This document shows, piece after piece, positions 28,748-37,046 of a DNA stretch of 64,000 bases; the stretch's first letter is position 1; every line of letters begins with the position of its first letter. Position numbers and translations under genes: made by a program. Origin of the DNA: UBA11524 sp963590165 (GTDB taxonomy: Bacteria > Bacillota > Clostridia > Christensenellales > Aristaeellaceae); assembly GCA_963590165.1 (NCBI GenBank), contig CAVANO010000043.1, forward strand, positions 1 to 64,000, written 5' to 3'. The notes below the pieces were generated by a model. The model made no database searches, had not been told where the DNA came from, and saw only the letters and a program-made list of their open reading frames with translations.

Positions 28748-29641
28748 ATGAAGAAGTTTGCTGCATTGCTCCTGATGGCTGTTCTGCTGATGACATCGTT
28801 GGTGACGGCGAATGCTGAAGTGGAACGCTCTGAATTGCTGGACGCGGCATTTTCCATGCTGGAGGAAGGAAATGATTTTCTTCGCCGCTACAACGAAATT
28901 ACCGGTGCGGATGTGCAGGCGGTGTTTACGTATGGTTGTCCGTACTTCTTCGGCGGCAAGGGCGATACCGAGGCAACACAAACGCGTCTGTTCTCCCGCG
29001 CACCCCTGTACGGCAAGCGCGAAATCTGGGAGCAGACACGCTTCTATCAAAAAGGTTCGTATTATCTTTACGGCTTTGATTGTTCCGGCTTTACGCAGTG
29101 GGTATACGCACAGGCAGGACTGCCGGCACATGACTCACTGTCCAGCATGATTCTTGAGTATGGTAAATATGGCAAGAATCAGATTTACAGCCACCGCAAG
29201 GGCAAGGAAATGCCTTCGTATGACAAGCTGGCGGAGAATCTGCAGGTCGGCGATCTGCTCGTTGCGAAGAAGCGTGCACGTCATGTGATGATGTTCATCG
29301 GTACGCTGCGCGATTTCGGTTACACCGAGGAGGAATTGCCGGAACTTGCGGATTATCTGGACTACGCGCTGGTGATTCACTGCGGTCCGAATTTTGATTA
29401 CACCGACCGCATTCAGGCATTCCTCGATGCAAATCAGGATGACCCATACTATCAGGGCGTAAAGACAACCGACGGCGGCGTTGCCATCTCCATCATCGGC
29501 ATTTCGTTCGAGGATGCGCCGAATCAGGGATACTATGGCGTGAATGACTTCGCGTGGTTCGAGATGCCGGACGGCTATAAGCTGACCATCTGGGATCTGC
29601 CAAATGCAACGTCGTTCTGCTGGTTCCGCATGAATCCGTAA
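28748..29641 (+). CDS. Secreted NlpC/P60-like peptidase
   Basis: The 297-residue protein has a signal peptide (cleavage likely after 'ANA', residue 23). Its C-terminal papain-like domain has the NlpC/P60 triad: Cys112 in 'GFDCSGFTQWVY', His178 in 'RARHVMMFIG' and His210 in 'VIHCG'. Such enzymes cut peptidoglycan stem peptides or related amide bonds. The first 50 residues after the signal are helical and unassigned. It begins 15 bases after the GH3 gene, so the two may share a transcript, though no functional link is evident. Confidence 0.85.
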   Translation: MKKFAALLLMAVLLMTSLVTANAEVERSELLDAAFSMLEEGNDFLRRYNEITGADVQAVFTYGCPYFFGGKGDTEATQTRLFSRAPLYGKREIWEQTRFYQKGSYYLYGFDCSGFTQWVYAQAGLPAHDSLSSMILEYGKYGKNQIYSHRKGKEMPSYDKLAENLQVGDLLVAKKRARHVMMFIGTLRDFGYTEEELPELADYLDYALVIHCGPNFDYTDRIQAFLDANQDDPYYQGVKTTDGGVAISIIGISFEDAPNQGYYGVNDFAWFEMPDGYKLTIWDLPNATSFCWFRMNP

Positions 29642-29644
29642 AAA

Positions 29645-29660
29645 ATGGTAACGCTTTCAG
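29645..29660 (+). promoter_or_regulatory. cre-like catabolite control site
   Basis: ATGGTAACGCTTTCAG fits the consensus WTGNNARCGNWWWCAW at 15 of 16 positions. It lies about 85 bases upstream of the nfnA -35 and just after the NlpC-like stop codon. hprK in this window supports CcpA control in general. Binding here is untested. Confidence 0.45.
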
Positions 29661-29744
29661 TTTCAGAGCGATGCGGTTGAAGTGAACGTTTCATGAAAAA
29701 TGATGACTTTGGCATGGAAAATACAATAAAAGCACATTTTAATC

Positions 29745-29773
29745 TTGCAAAGTTTCATGAATCGCGATATAAT
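29745..29773 (+). promoter_or_regulatory. nfnAB promoter
   Basis: -35 TTGCAA (29745-29750) and -10 TATAAT (29768-29773) are 17 bases apart. An inverted repeat AACCG-ATC-CGGTT (29782-29794) lies at about the transcription start and could be an operator. Confidence 0.75.
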
Positions 29774-29822
29774 TAATCGATAACCGATCCGGTTGACATC
29801 TTTTTAACAAGAGGAAGGATGG

Positions 29823-30677
29823 TTGGCTAACATGTATCCAATCGTAAAGAAGCGCACGCTCAATGAGTCGGTTACGCTCATGGAGATCGAGGCGCCGCTG
29901 GTTGCGCGCAAGGCGCTGCCGGGGCAGTTCATCATTTTCCGCATTGACGAAGAGGGAGAGCGGATTCCTCTGACGATTGCGGGCTACGACCGTGAAAAGG
30001 GCACCGTCACGATCATCTTCCAGAAGGTCGGCTATTCGACCATGAAACTGGATACCCTCAATGAGGGCGATGCATTGCTGGACTTCGTAGGTCCGCTCGG
30101 TGAGCCGAGCCACACCGAAGGCGTCAAGCGTGCGGCAGTCATCGGCGGCGGCTTGGGCGTTGCGATCGCGTATCCGCAGGCAAAGGCATTGCATGAGGCT
30201 GGCTGTGAAGTTGACCTGATTGTCGGCTTCCGCAATGAGTCTCTCATCATTCTGAAGGATGAGTTGACCGCATCGTGCACCGACTTGACCATCATGACCG
30301 ATGATGGCTCGAACGGTCACAAGGGCTTCGTGACGCAGGCACTGCAGGAAAAACTCGATGCAGGCAAGCAGTATGACGAGGTGATCGCCATTGGACCGCT
30401 ACCGATGATGAAGGCGGTCTGCGACCTGACGAAGCCGCATAATCTCAAGACGATCGTTTCCATGAACCCGATTATGATCGATGGTACCGGTATGTGCGGC
30501 GGCTGCCGCGTGACGGTCGGCGGCGTGACGAAGTTTGCATGCGTCGATGGTCCTGACTTCGATGGTCATCTCATCGACTGGGACGAAGCAATCGCCCGCG
30601 GCCGTATGTTCCGCGATGAAGAAAAGCGTAGCATGGAGAAATTCCATACTTGCCGCCTGACGGGAGGTGTTCGATAA
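29823..30677 (+). CDS. nfnA: NADH-dependent ferredoxin:NADP+ oxidoreductase, small subunit
   Basis: This FAD/[2Fe-2S] subunit of electron-bifurcating NfnAB couples NADPH oxidation to NAD+ and ferredoxin reduction, or the reverse. The roughly 284-residue protein resembles sulfide dehydrogenase/dihydroorotate dehydrogenase electron-transfer subunits: an FAD-binding barrel, an 'IGGGLGVAIAYP' nucleotide loop and a cysteine cluster 'GTGMCGGCRV' with a later 'FACVDGPDFDGH'. The frame starts with TTG at 29823, with GAGG 8 bases before; ATG at 29832 is also possible. Its stop overlaps the nfnB start (TAATG). Confidence 0.92.
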   Translation: MANMYPIVKKRTLNESVTLMEIEAPLVARKALPGQFIIFRIDEEGERIPLTIAGYDREKGTVTIIFQKVGYSTMKLDTLNEGDALLDFVGPLGEPSHTEGVKRAAVIGGGLGVAIAYPQAKALHEAGCEVDLIVGFRNESLIILKDELTASCTDLTIMTDDGSNGHKGFVTQALQEKLDAGKQYDEVIAIGPLPMMKAVCDLTKPHNLKTIVSMNPIMIDGTGMCGGCRVTVGGVTKFACVDGPDFDGHLIDWDEAIARGRMFRDEEKRSMEKFHTCRLTGGVR

Positions 30678-32065
30678 TGCCGAACATGAGTCTGCAGAAG
30701 CATCCGATGCCCGAACAGCAGCCGGAGGTTCGTGCAACGAATTTCAAAGAGGTTGCGCTGGGCTATACGCGTGAAATTGCCATGGAGGAAGCTGAACGCT
30801 GCCTGCATTGCAAGAATGCTCCCTGCGTGCAGGGCTGCCCTGTGAACGTGCCGATTCCGGATTTCATCGCTCACATCAAGAAGGGTGAATTCCAGGAGGC
30901 ATATGAGACCATCCGCCTGCAGAATGGTCTGCCGGCAATCTGTGGCCGTGTGTGCCCGCAGGAATCCCAGTGCGAGAGCAAGTGCGTGCGCGGCATCAAG
31001 GGTGAGCCGGTCGGCATCGGCCGTCTGGAGCGCTTTGCGGCTGACTACGCGATGAATGAGGGCACGGTTTCTGCGGAAACGGCACCTGCAACCGGCAAGA
31101 AGGCGGCTGTGGTTGGTTCCGGTCCTGCAGGTCTGACCTGTGCGGCTGACCTGGCGAAGGCTGGCTGGGATGTGACGGTGTATGAAGCACTGCATACCCC
31201 CGGCGGCGTGCTGATGTATGGTATTCCGGAATTCCGTCTGCCGAAGACGCTTGTGCAGAAGGAAATCGATAATATCCGCAAGCTCGGTGTGAAGATTGTG
31301 ACGAACGCGGTCATCGGTCGTGCAAAGACGGTGGAAGAATTGCTTGAAGAGGGCAACGACGCAGTGTTCGTCGGTTCCGGCGCTGGTCTGCCGAACTTCC
31401 AGAAGATTCCTGGCGAGAGCCTCTGCGGCGTGTATTCCGCTAACGAATTCCTCACGCGTATCAACCTGATGAAGGCGTATACCTTCCCGGAGCATGATAC
31501 CCCGATCAAGATTGGCAAGCGTGTGGCAGTCATCGGCGGCGGCAATGTTGCAATGGACGCGGCACGCTGCGCACGTCGTCTGGGCGCGGACGTTTCGATT
31601 GTGTACCGCCGCAGTGAAGCGGAGATGCCTGCCCGCAAGGAAGAAGTCCATCATGCCAAGGAAGAGGGCATCCACTTCTGCATGCTGACGAACCCGAAGG
31701 CAATCCTCGGTGACGAAAAGGGCTTTGTTCGCGCTATGACGTGCGTGGAGATGGAACTCGGTGAGCCGGATGCACGCGGCCGCCGCCGTCCTGTCCCGAA
31801 GGAAGGCAGCGAGTTTGACATGCCGGTTGAGACGGTCATTGTTGCCATCGGCAACAGCCCGAATCCGCTGATCAAGAAGACCACGCCCGACCTGCCGACC
31901 GAAACCTGGGGCGGCATTACGACGGACGAGAACGGCAGAACCGGCAAGAAGCATGTTTATGCTGGCGGCGATGCTGTGACGGGTGCTGCAACGGTTATCC
32001 TCGCCATGGGCGCTGGCAAGAAGGCAGCCAAGGCGATTCTGGAAGACGCAGCCAAGGAAGAGTAA
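30677..32065 (+). CDS. nfnB: NADPH-dependent NfnB subunit (glutamate synthase small-subunit-like)
   Basis: The 462-residue flavoprotein carries the bifurcating FAD and two [4Fe-4S] clusters. Cysteine motifs are 'CLHCKNAPCVQGCP' and 'CGRVCPQESQCESKC'. An FAD fold follows ('GSGPAGLTCAADLA') and then an NADP fold ('IGGGNVAMDAAR'). The length and layout fit NfnB. The same family also includes the glutamate synthase small subunit, but the adjacent nfnA with no gltB nearby favours NfnB. The ATG at 30677 follows GGGAGG; an in-frame codon at 30650 lies inside nfnA and is rejected. Confidence 0.93.
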   Translation: MPNMSLQKHPMPEQQPEVRATNFKEVALGYTREIAMEEAERCLHCKNAPCVQGCPVNVPIPDFIAHIKKGEFQEAYETIRLQNGLPAICGRVCPQESQCESKCVRGIKGEPVGIGRLERFAADYAMNEGTVSAETAPATGKKAAVVGSGPAGLTCAADLAKAGWDVTVYEALHTPGGVLMYGIPEFRLPKTLVQKEIDNIRKLGVKIVTNAVIGRAKTVEELLEEGNDAVFVGSGAGLPNFQKIPGESLCGVYSANEFLTRINLMKAYTFPEHDTPIKIGKRVAVIGGGNVAMDAARCARRLGADVSIVYRRSEAEMPARKEEVHHAKEEGIHFCMLTNPKAILGDEKGFVRAMTCVEMELGEPDARGRRRPVPKEGSEFDMPVETVIVAIGNSPNPLIKKTTPDLPTETWGGITTDENGRTGKKHVYAGGDAVTGAATVILAMGAGKKAAKAILEDAAKEE

Positions 32066-32076
32066 GAAAATCAAAG

Positions 32077-32112
32077 GACGCTTGTGCGCAAATGCGGCAG
32101 GCGTCTTTTTTT
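32077..32112 (+). terminator. Terminator after nfnB
   Basis: GACGC (32077-32081) pairs with GCGTC (32101-32105), with further partial inner pairing, followed by a run of eight T. Confidence 0.8.
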
Positions 32113-32113
32113 C

Positions 32114-32142
32114 TCGACAAATGGGTTTAGATGTTGTATAAT
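32114..32142 (+). promoter_or_regulatory. Promoter of the secreted unknown gene
   Basis: -35 TCGACA (32114-32119) and a perfect -10 TATAAT (32137-32142) are 17 bases apart. It starts directly after the nfnB terminator. Confidence 0.75.
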
Positions 32143-32166
32143 GGAAAGCGAAAAGGAGGCGAGCAC

Positions 32167-33171
32167 GTGAATAAGAAAAAACGGCTTGTGCTGGCACTGA
32201 TTTTGCTGGGCATGTTCTGTACAGTCGCTGTGGCGGCTTCTCCGCAGGTGGACAGCATTCTGCAGGAGCATTCGATTATCGTGCCGTTCTTCTGGCCGCG
32301 CACGCTCTTCACGATTACGCCGGAGGGTGAGGATGTGTCGTGGTCAATCAGCCGCTATAACGGCGATGAGTGGGAAGATGCGACTGTCTCTCAGGAGGAC
32401 ACGACGCCATTGCAGGGTGAAATCAGCGCAGATGAAGGCACGGAACGCATTTGGTGGAATTTCTCCAATTACGGAGACTACACAGCGCATGATGGCGGCG
32501 TGACGCATCGGCTGGATGTGTCGGTGGATGGCGAGGTTGTTACCCAGGTCGATTTTGATGTCACCTATATTCCTGCACTTGGGCTGGACTACATTTCGCT
32601 GATCGATTGGAAAGATGAGGATGACCTCAACAAACAGGAACAGGCATCAAACGATGTTTGGTTTACCAAGCAGGAGGCTTGCACGTTCGGTCCGCAGTTT
32701 AAGGACGAATGCGAGGAACTGACGGATGAGTGGTACCGTTTTTCGGTGGTTGATCTCAGTCAGCAGGGAACGCAAGTGTTCGACTTGATTGCGGCAGATG
32801 CATGGCATATCGGCTATGTCACGGTGACAGTGGACGGCGACTGGGCACAGGTGGATTACATCTGCTCGGAGGATCTCAACACAGCTGACGGCTGGGATCA
32901 GGTGTATGTGTATCGGGAGTTCGTGACGTTTTTCAAGAGCACGGATGATGTCATCCGGCTGAATCCGCGCCGAATCTATACGAATTTTAAATTTGGCGAG
33001 CCATTCTCCATTTCCGAGTGCTTCGGCGAGGAACGCGTTGTGATGATGTATGTCAACAATCTTGTCTCGTTCAACACGGCAAATCCTTATGTTACGCGCT
33101 TCTGGCGCAATCAGGCAGATAAGCAGGATGTGCTCAATGCTATGAAAGTGCTGATGAAGAAGCTGTTGTGA
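32167..33171 (+). CDS. Secreted protein of unknown function
   Basis: The frame is open from 32131, but GTG at 32167 follows AAGGAGG at proper spacing and opens directly into a signal peptide (KKKR, hydrophobic core, 'VAVAA'). The mature protein of about 310 residues is acidic and aromatic-rich, with beta-sheet-like segments ('YGDYTAHDGGVTHRLDVSV', 'IGYVTVTVDGDWAQVDYI'). I recognise no family. It has its own promoter and is followed by a separate promoter for darA, so it is a single-gene unit. Confidence 0.8.
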   Translation: MNKKKRLVLALILLGMFCTVAVAASPQVDSILQEHSIIVPFFWPRTLFTITPEGEDVSWSISRYNGDEWEDATVSQEDTTPLQGEISADEGTERIWWNFSNYGDYTAHDGGVTHRLDVSVDGEVVTQVDFDVTYIPALGLDYISLIDWKDEDDLNKQEQASNDVWFTKQEACTFGPQFKDECEELTDEWYRFSVVDLSQQGTQVFDLIAADAWHIGYVTVTVDGDWAQVDYICSEDLNTADGWDQVYVYREFVTFFKSTDDVIRLNPRRIYTNFKFGEPFSISECFGEERVVMMYVNNLVSFNTANPYVTRFWRNQADKQDVLNAMKVLMKKLL

Positions 33172-33175
33172 GCGC

Positions 33176-33204
33176 TTGAATTTTCAGCCAATATGCGGTA
33201 TACT
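33176..33204 (+). promoter_or_regulatory. darA promoter
   Basis: -35 TTGAAT (33176-33181) and -10 TATACT (33199-33204) are 17 bases apart, 36 bases before darA. Confidence 0.75.
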
Positions 33205-33240
33205 GTAACTGTTACACAAGATTAAGGGAGGAAGCGGCGC

Positions 33241-33570
33241 ATGAAACTGATTATTGCGATTGTTCAGGATGAGGATACGGCAAGACTGGTCAATCAGCTC
33301 ATGAAAGCCGGCATTGGTGTGACGAAACTCGCAACAACCGGTGGATTTCTACGCGCGGGCAACACAACGCTACTCATCGGCGTTGAGGATGACCGTCTGC
33401 AGAGTGTGCTGGAAATCGTCGAAAAGGTTTGCAAGTCTCGCAAGCAGATGGCGGCAGCACCGGCACCTGTCGGCGGTAGCGGCAATGTTTTTACATCCTT
33501 CCCGATGGAAGTGACTGTGGGCGGAGCAACCATCTTTGTCCTGACGGTTGATCAGTTTATGAAGCTGTAA
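33241..33570 (+). CDS. darA: PII-like cyclic-di-AMP receptor
   Basis: The 109-residue protein matches the DarA/PstA (YaaQ) family, trimeric PII-like proteins that bind c-di-AMP in the cytoplasm. Visible marks are the start 'MKLIIAIVQDEDTARLV', the 'KLATTGGFLRAGNTTLLIG' stretch that contacts nucleotide in the family, and a C-terminal 'GGATIFVLTVDQF'. The gene precedes holB and ricT, the order seen in B. subtilis (yaaQ, holB, yaaT), here without a yaaR-like gene between. It starts after GGGAGGAAG. Confidence 0.93.
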   Translation: MKLIIAIVQDEDTARLVNQLMKAGIGVTKLATTGGFLRAGNTTLLIGVEDDRLQSVLEIVEKVCKSRKQMAAAPAPVGGSGNVFTSFPMEVTVGGATIFVLTVDQFMKL

Positions 33571-33582
33571 GGAGTAGAAGCG

Positions 33583-34632
33583 TTGACACAGGCAGGAAAA
33601 GCAGCATCAGCGCCCGTCCTGAGCGACTTTCAGGGGCAGGGCGCTGTTTATGATGGACTGATGCGGACACTCAGGGATGGATCGTTTGTTCATGCGTATC
33701 TGCTGACGGGCATTGAGGGCGTCGGCAAGCGCACCTTCGCGCGGTTGCTGGCGCAATACTGGCTTTGTCAGGCGAAGAATGTCGAAAAGCCTTGCGGAAA
33801 GTGCAGTGCGTGCGAGCAGGTTCTTGCGCAGACGCATCCGGATATGCTGGTCGTTACGCCGGGCAAGCCAATCAGCGCCGATGTGCGTCCTGATTTAAAG
33901 TCCATTCCGGTGGACGAGATTCGCGCCGTCAATATGATTGCAGGCCGGCATACGTTTGAGGGCGGACAGCGCGTCATCCTGATTGAACATGCAGACAAGA
34001 TGAATCCGCCTGCGCAGAATGCATTGCTCAAGACACTTGAGGAACCTGTGCCTGGTACGATTTTTGTGCTGATTACCGAGTCGCCGGCACTGCTGTTACC
34101 GACAATCGTCAGCCGATGCCGCGAAATCAAGCTACATCCATGGCAGGACGAGATGATCCTGTCGGTGCTGGAAAAGCATGGTGTGTCGGGTGAACGTGCA
34201 AAGCAGGCGGTGTATGTCAGCGGCGGTTCAATCGGAAAGGCACTGGCAGTTGCAGACAACGAATCGTATTGGCAGCGGCGAAACGAAATTATGCAGGATT
34301 TCTTCCGGATCGAGCATCAGAGCGACATCATCCGTGTGTCGAATGCATGGAAGGATCGCAAGGACGATGCTGACGAGATGCTCGATGATCTGGAGGATAT
34401 GCTGCGGACGTTGCTGCTGTGTCATTTAGGACAGCGGGACGAACAGGCATTGGACGCTTATCCGGACGCTTGGCAGCGTTTCAGCCATGAAGGTTCGCTC
34501 GAAAGCATGGTACACCTAATGGATGAAGTTGCGCAGGCACGAAAAATGCGGGCAAGTCAGGTGACTTGGCAGGCAATAGTCGAACGGCTGTTGCTGTGCC
34601 TGATGGAGGAAAAGAATCGATGGTCAATGTGA
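33583..34632 (+). CDS. holB: DNA polymerase III delta-prime subunit
   Basis: This clamp-loader subunit is 349 residues long, with a RecA-like core and a zinc module 'CGKCSACEQV'. The P-loop-like 'GIEGVGKRTFA' has Arg where an ATPase has Thr or Ser, consistent with a non-hydrolysing delta-prime. The sensor-like 'LLKTLEEPVPGT' and 'TIVSRCRE' motifs are typical. The start codon is TTG at 33583, with AAGGAG 8 bases upstream. It begins 12 bases after darA and its end overlaps ricT by 13 bases. Confidence 0.92.
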   Translation: MTQAGKAASAPVLSDFQGQGAVYDGLMRTLRDGSFVHAYLLTGIEGVGKRTFARLLAQYWLCQAKNVEKPCGKCSACEQVLAQTHPDMLVVTPGKPISADVRPDLKSIPVDEIRAVNMIAGRHTFEGGQRVILIEHADKMNPPAQNALLKTLEEPVPGTIFVLITESPALLLPTIVSRCREIKLHPWQDEMILSVLEKHGVSGERAKQAVYVSGGSIGKALAVADNESYWQRRNEIMQDFFRIEHQSDIIRVSNAWKDRKDDADEMLDDLEDMLRTLLLCHLGQRDEQALDAYPDAWQRFSHEGSLESMVHLMDEVAQARKMRASQVTWQAIVERLLLCLMEEKNRWSM

Positions 34633-35903
34633 TCGGCGTTCGCTTTGAGAACGCGGGAAAGCTGTATTTTTTTAATCCCGGCGCGTTTTGGCCGACACCG
34701 GGTGATTTTGTGATTGTGGAAACTGCGCGCGGCGTGGAGTTTGGCGAGGTTGTGACAGGAGTCCGCGAAATCGATGATGAAAAACTGACTTCGCCGCTCA
34801 AGCAGGTGCTGAGGATTGCGAGCGAGGAGGATATCCGCCATCATCATGCAAATAAGGCGGCGGAAAAGGAAGCTTTCACCATTTGCCAGAAGAAAATCGC
34901 TGACCATAAGCTCGATATGAAGCTCGTCAGCGTGACGTATACGTTCGATAACAAGACAATTTTGTTTTACTTCACTGCAAATGGCCGCGTGGACTTCCGA
35001 AGCCTCGTCAAGGATCTCGCAGGCGTGTTCAAGACACGCATTGAACTGCGTCAGATCGGCGTACGCGATGAAGCGAAAATGATCGGTGGACTTGGCCCTT
35101 GCGGTCGTCCGATTTGCTGCGGTACGTTCCTTGGCGATTTCCAGCCTGTTTCCATTAAGATGGCGAAGGAACAGAATCTGTCGCTGAATCCAATTAAAAT
35201 CAGCGGCGTTTGCGGCAGACTGATGTGCTGCCTGAAGTACGAGCAGGATACATACGAGGAAATCCGCAAGACTATGCCGAAGGAAGGCAAGGAGGTCATG
35301 ACGCCTGATGGTGTCGGCGTTGTGTGTGAGCTGAAGATCATTACCGAGTCTGTCAAGGTGCGGATGAAGAAGGGCGACAGCTTCGAAATCAAGGAGTATC
35401 CGGTTGCCGATATTCAGCGCATTACGCCACAGAATGTTGTCCACGCGGAAAAACAGCCGCAGGATGTGTCTGACAAGCTTGATGAGAATCAGCAGCAGAC
35501 AGAACAGGCGGAGGAAGTGCAGGATTCCTCGAAAAATAGGGAACATGCACCGAAAATGGAACAGAGAAAGCACGAGGAGAATTCGCAGGAAAATCAAAAC
35601 GGACAGATGAAGTTGGAAAACCAGACGAAGCCTGCAGAACCGGAGAAAACAGAAGAACAGGCAACGCAGGAAGAACAGATCAAGTCTGTGAAGACGGTGA
35701 AAATAGAAGAACAGGCGAAGCCTGTAAGCCCGTGGAAGATGGCAGTTGAACAGGCACTGAGGGCTGCGGAAGGCATTTCTGATGATGTGGTCATTGAGGA
35801 GAAGTCAGAAGAAAAAGTGACGGAAAAGGCAGCGGAAGAGGTCACAACGAATATTTTCTCGGAAATTGTGATTCCTCAGGATGATGAGGATGACACAATC
35901 TGA
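34620..35903 (+). CDS. ricT: RicT/YaaT, PSP1-domain Fe-S protein with long acidic tail
   Basis: RicT belongs to the Fe-S-containing RicAFT complex that aids RNase Y-dependent RNA maturation in B. subtilis. The PSP1 core (about residues 1-270) has the cysteine motifs 'GLGPCGRPICC' and 'GVCGRLMCC'. B. subtilis YaaT is about 275 residues; this protein has 427, the extra part being a low-complexity Gln/Glu/Lys-rich tail. The ATG at 34620 overlaps the holB end and follows GGAGG; the frame upstream to 34566 is inside holB. No ricA or ricF gene is nearby. Confidence 0.9.
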   Translation: MVNVIGVRFENAGKLYFFNPGAFWPTPGDFVIVETARGVEFGEVVTGVREIDDEKLTSPLKQVLRIASEEDIRHHHANKAAEKEAFTICQKKIADHKLDMKLVSVTYTFDNKTILFYFTANGRVDFRSLVKDLAGVFKTRIELRQIGVRDEAKMIGGLGPCGRPICCGTFLGDFQPVSIKMAKEQNLSLNPIKISGVCGRLMCCLKYEQDTYEEIRKTMPKEGKEVMTPDGVGVVCELKIITESVKVRMKKGDSFEIKEYPVADIQRITPQNVVHAEKQPQDVSDKLDENQQQTEQAEEVQDSSKNREHAPKMEQRKHEENSQENQNGQMKLENQTKPAEPEKTEEQATQEEQIKSVKTVKIEEQAKPVSPWKMAVEQALRAAEGISDDVVIEEKSEEKVTEKAAEEVTTNIFSEIVIPQDDEDDTI

Positions 35904-35914
35904 CAGGTTGGGTC

Positions 35915-35967
35915 TTGCATTTTCTGCGAATCCGTGATATGATGATAGCATCAACGAGAACGTTGAT
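35915..35967 (+). promoter_or_regulatory. Ferredoxin promoter with inverted repeat at the start site
   Basis: -35 TTGCAT (35915-35920) and -10 TATGAT (35938-35943) are 17 bases apart. A perfect inverted repeat ATCAACG-AGAA-CGTTGAT (35950-35956 and 35961-35967) sits at the expected start of transcription. It may be an operator or a 5' hairpin protecting the mRNA. Confidence 0.75.
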
Positions 35968-35997
35968 CAATATGATTATTCAAGGAGGAAATCACCA

Positions 35998-36168
35998 ATG
36001 GCTTATCAGATTTCTGATGCTTGCATCAAGTGCGGCGCTTGCGCTGAAGGATGCCCGGTGTCCGCAATCACTGAGGGCGACACTCAGTACCAGATCGATC
36101 CCGATGCGTGCGTTGAGTGCGGCGCATGCGCAGAAGTGTGCCCCGTTGGCGCACCGGCACAGGCATAA
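35998..36168 (+). CDS. 2[4Fe-4S] ferredoxin
   Basis: This small clostridial-type ferredoxin has 56 residues. Two clusters are bound by Cys9, Cys12, Cys15, Cys19 and Cys38, Cys41, Cys44, Cys48, each in the CxxCxxCxxxCP pattern ('CIKCGACAEGCP', 'CVECGACAEVCP'). It carries electrons between ferredoxin-linked enzymes such as NfnAB and possibly the FFTR-like reductase. AAGGAGG lies 8 bases before the ATG. Its own strong promoter and terminator make it a single-gene unit. Confidence 0.97.
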   Translation: MAYQISDACIKCGACAEGCPVSAITEGDTQYQIDPDACVECGACAEVCPVGAPAQA

Positions 36169-36189
36169 GGTTCATTTTTGATGCAGACA

Positions 36190-36226
36190 AGGGCAGGACG
36201 ATGCTGATTGGTGTCGCCCTGCTTTT
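36190..36226 (+). terminator. Probable terminator after ferredoxin
   Basis: AGGGC (36190-36194) pairs with GCCCT (36216-36220) with an inner GAC/GTC pair, followed by GCTTTT. The T run is short. Confidence 0.55.
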
Positions 36227-36257
36227 GTATGCTGAATGTAAAATATATCGGGAACTG

Positions 36258-36286
36258 TTGCAAAAGCACGCCGTCAATGGTATGAT
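36258..36286 (+). promoter_or_regulatory. ABC exporter promoter
   Basis: -35 TTGCAA (36258-36263) and -10 TATGAT (36281-36286) are 17 bases apart, just upstream of the ATPase gene. Confidence 0.75.
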
Positions 36287-36311
36287 GCAGAATGTCAAAG
36301 GAGGAATCAAC

Positions 36312-37046
36312 ATGATTGATTTTGAGCATGTTGTCAAGCAATACGGTAAGAGCGATGTCCGCGCAGTGGATGATCTGACGCTTCACGTGGGCAAGGGACA
36401 AGTGTTTGGCTTCATCGGTCCGAACGGTGCCGGCAAAACGACGAGCATTCGCCTGCTGACAGGGATCCTGCAGCCTACGAGCGGCAGCGTGAAAATCGGT
36501 GGCGTGTCCATGAAGGATGACCCGATCGGCGCAAAACGTCTGATTGGATTTGTGCCGGACGGGCATGAGCTCTATGATCGCTTGACCGGATTGGAATACC
36601 TGAATTTCATGGCGGATGTCTACGGTGTCAGCGAACAGCAGCGCAAGGCGCATATTGAGAAGTATCTGGCGCTTTTCGAACTGGAAAATGCTGCAGGAGA
36701 GCAGATTAAGTCATATTCCCGCGGCATGAAACAGAAACTGACTATCATCGGCGCACTCATCCATCAGCCGCCACTGTGGGTGCTTGACGAACCGATGGTC
36801 GGCCTTGACCCGCGCGCGGCGCACATCCTCAAGGAGGAAATGCGTGCGCACTGCGAAAAGGGCAACACAGTGTTTTTCTCCACACATGTGTTGGAAGTGG
36901 CGGAAAAGCTGTGCGATGAGATTGCCATCATCGATAAGGGACATTTGATTGCACAGGGGACGCTGGAAGAACTGCGCTCGGCAGAAAAGGGTGCATCGCT
37001 TGAGCAGCTGTTCCTTGAATTGACGGATGCGGAGGAGCAGGCATGA
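36312..37046 (+). CDS. ABC transporter ATP-binding protein
   Basis: The 244-residue ATPase belongs to the ABC-2 exporter type. Walker A is 'GPNGAGKT' (36-43), the signature is the variant 'YSRGMKQK', Walker B is 'LWVLDEP', and the switch His is in 'FFSTHVLE'. The ATG follows GGAGG; the open frame upstream to 36117 reads through the ferredoxin gene in another frame and is not real. The stop overlaps the permease start by ATGA. The cargo is unknown. Confidence 0.93.
   Translation: MIDFEHVVKQYGKSDVRAVDDLTLHVGKGQVFGFIGPNGAGKTTSIRLLTGILQPTSGSVKIGGVSMKDDPIGAKRLIGFVPDGHELYDRLTGLEYLNFMADVYGVSEQQRKAHIEKYLALFELENAAGEQIKSYSRGMKQKLTIIGALIHQPPLWVLDEPMVGLDPRAAHILKEEMRAHCEKGNTVFFSTHVLEVAEKLCDEIAIIDKGHLIAQGTLEELRSAEKGASLEQLFLELTDAEEQA

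Noticed and set aside
30566..32197. 543-codon minus-strand frame opposite nfnB
   Set aside because: Shadow frame; the plus-strand NfnB motifs are decisive.
36117..36311. Upstream extension of the ABC ATPase frame
   Set aside because: It runs through the ferredoxin gene in a different frame. The ATG at 36312 has a strong ribosome site and begins the ATPase domain.
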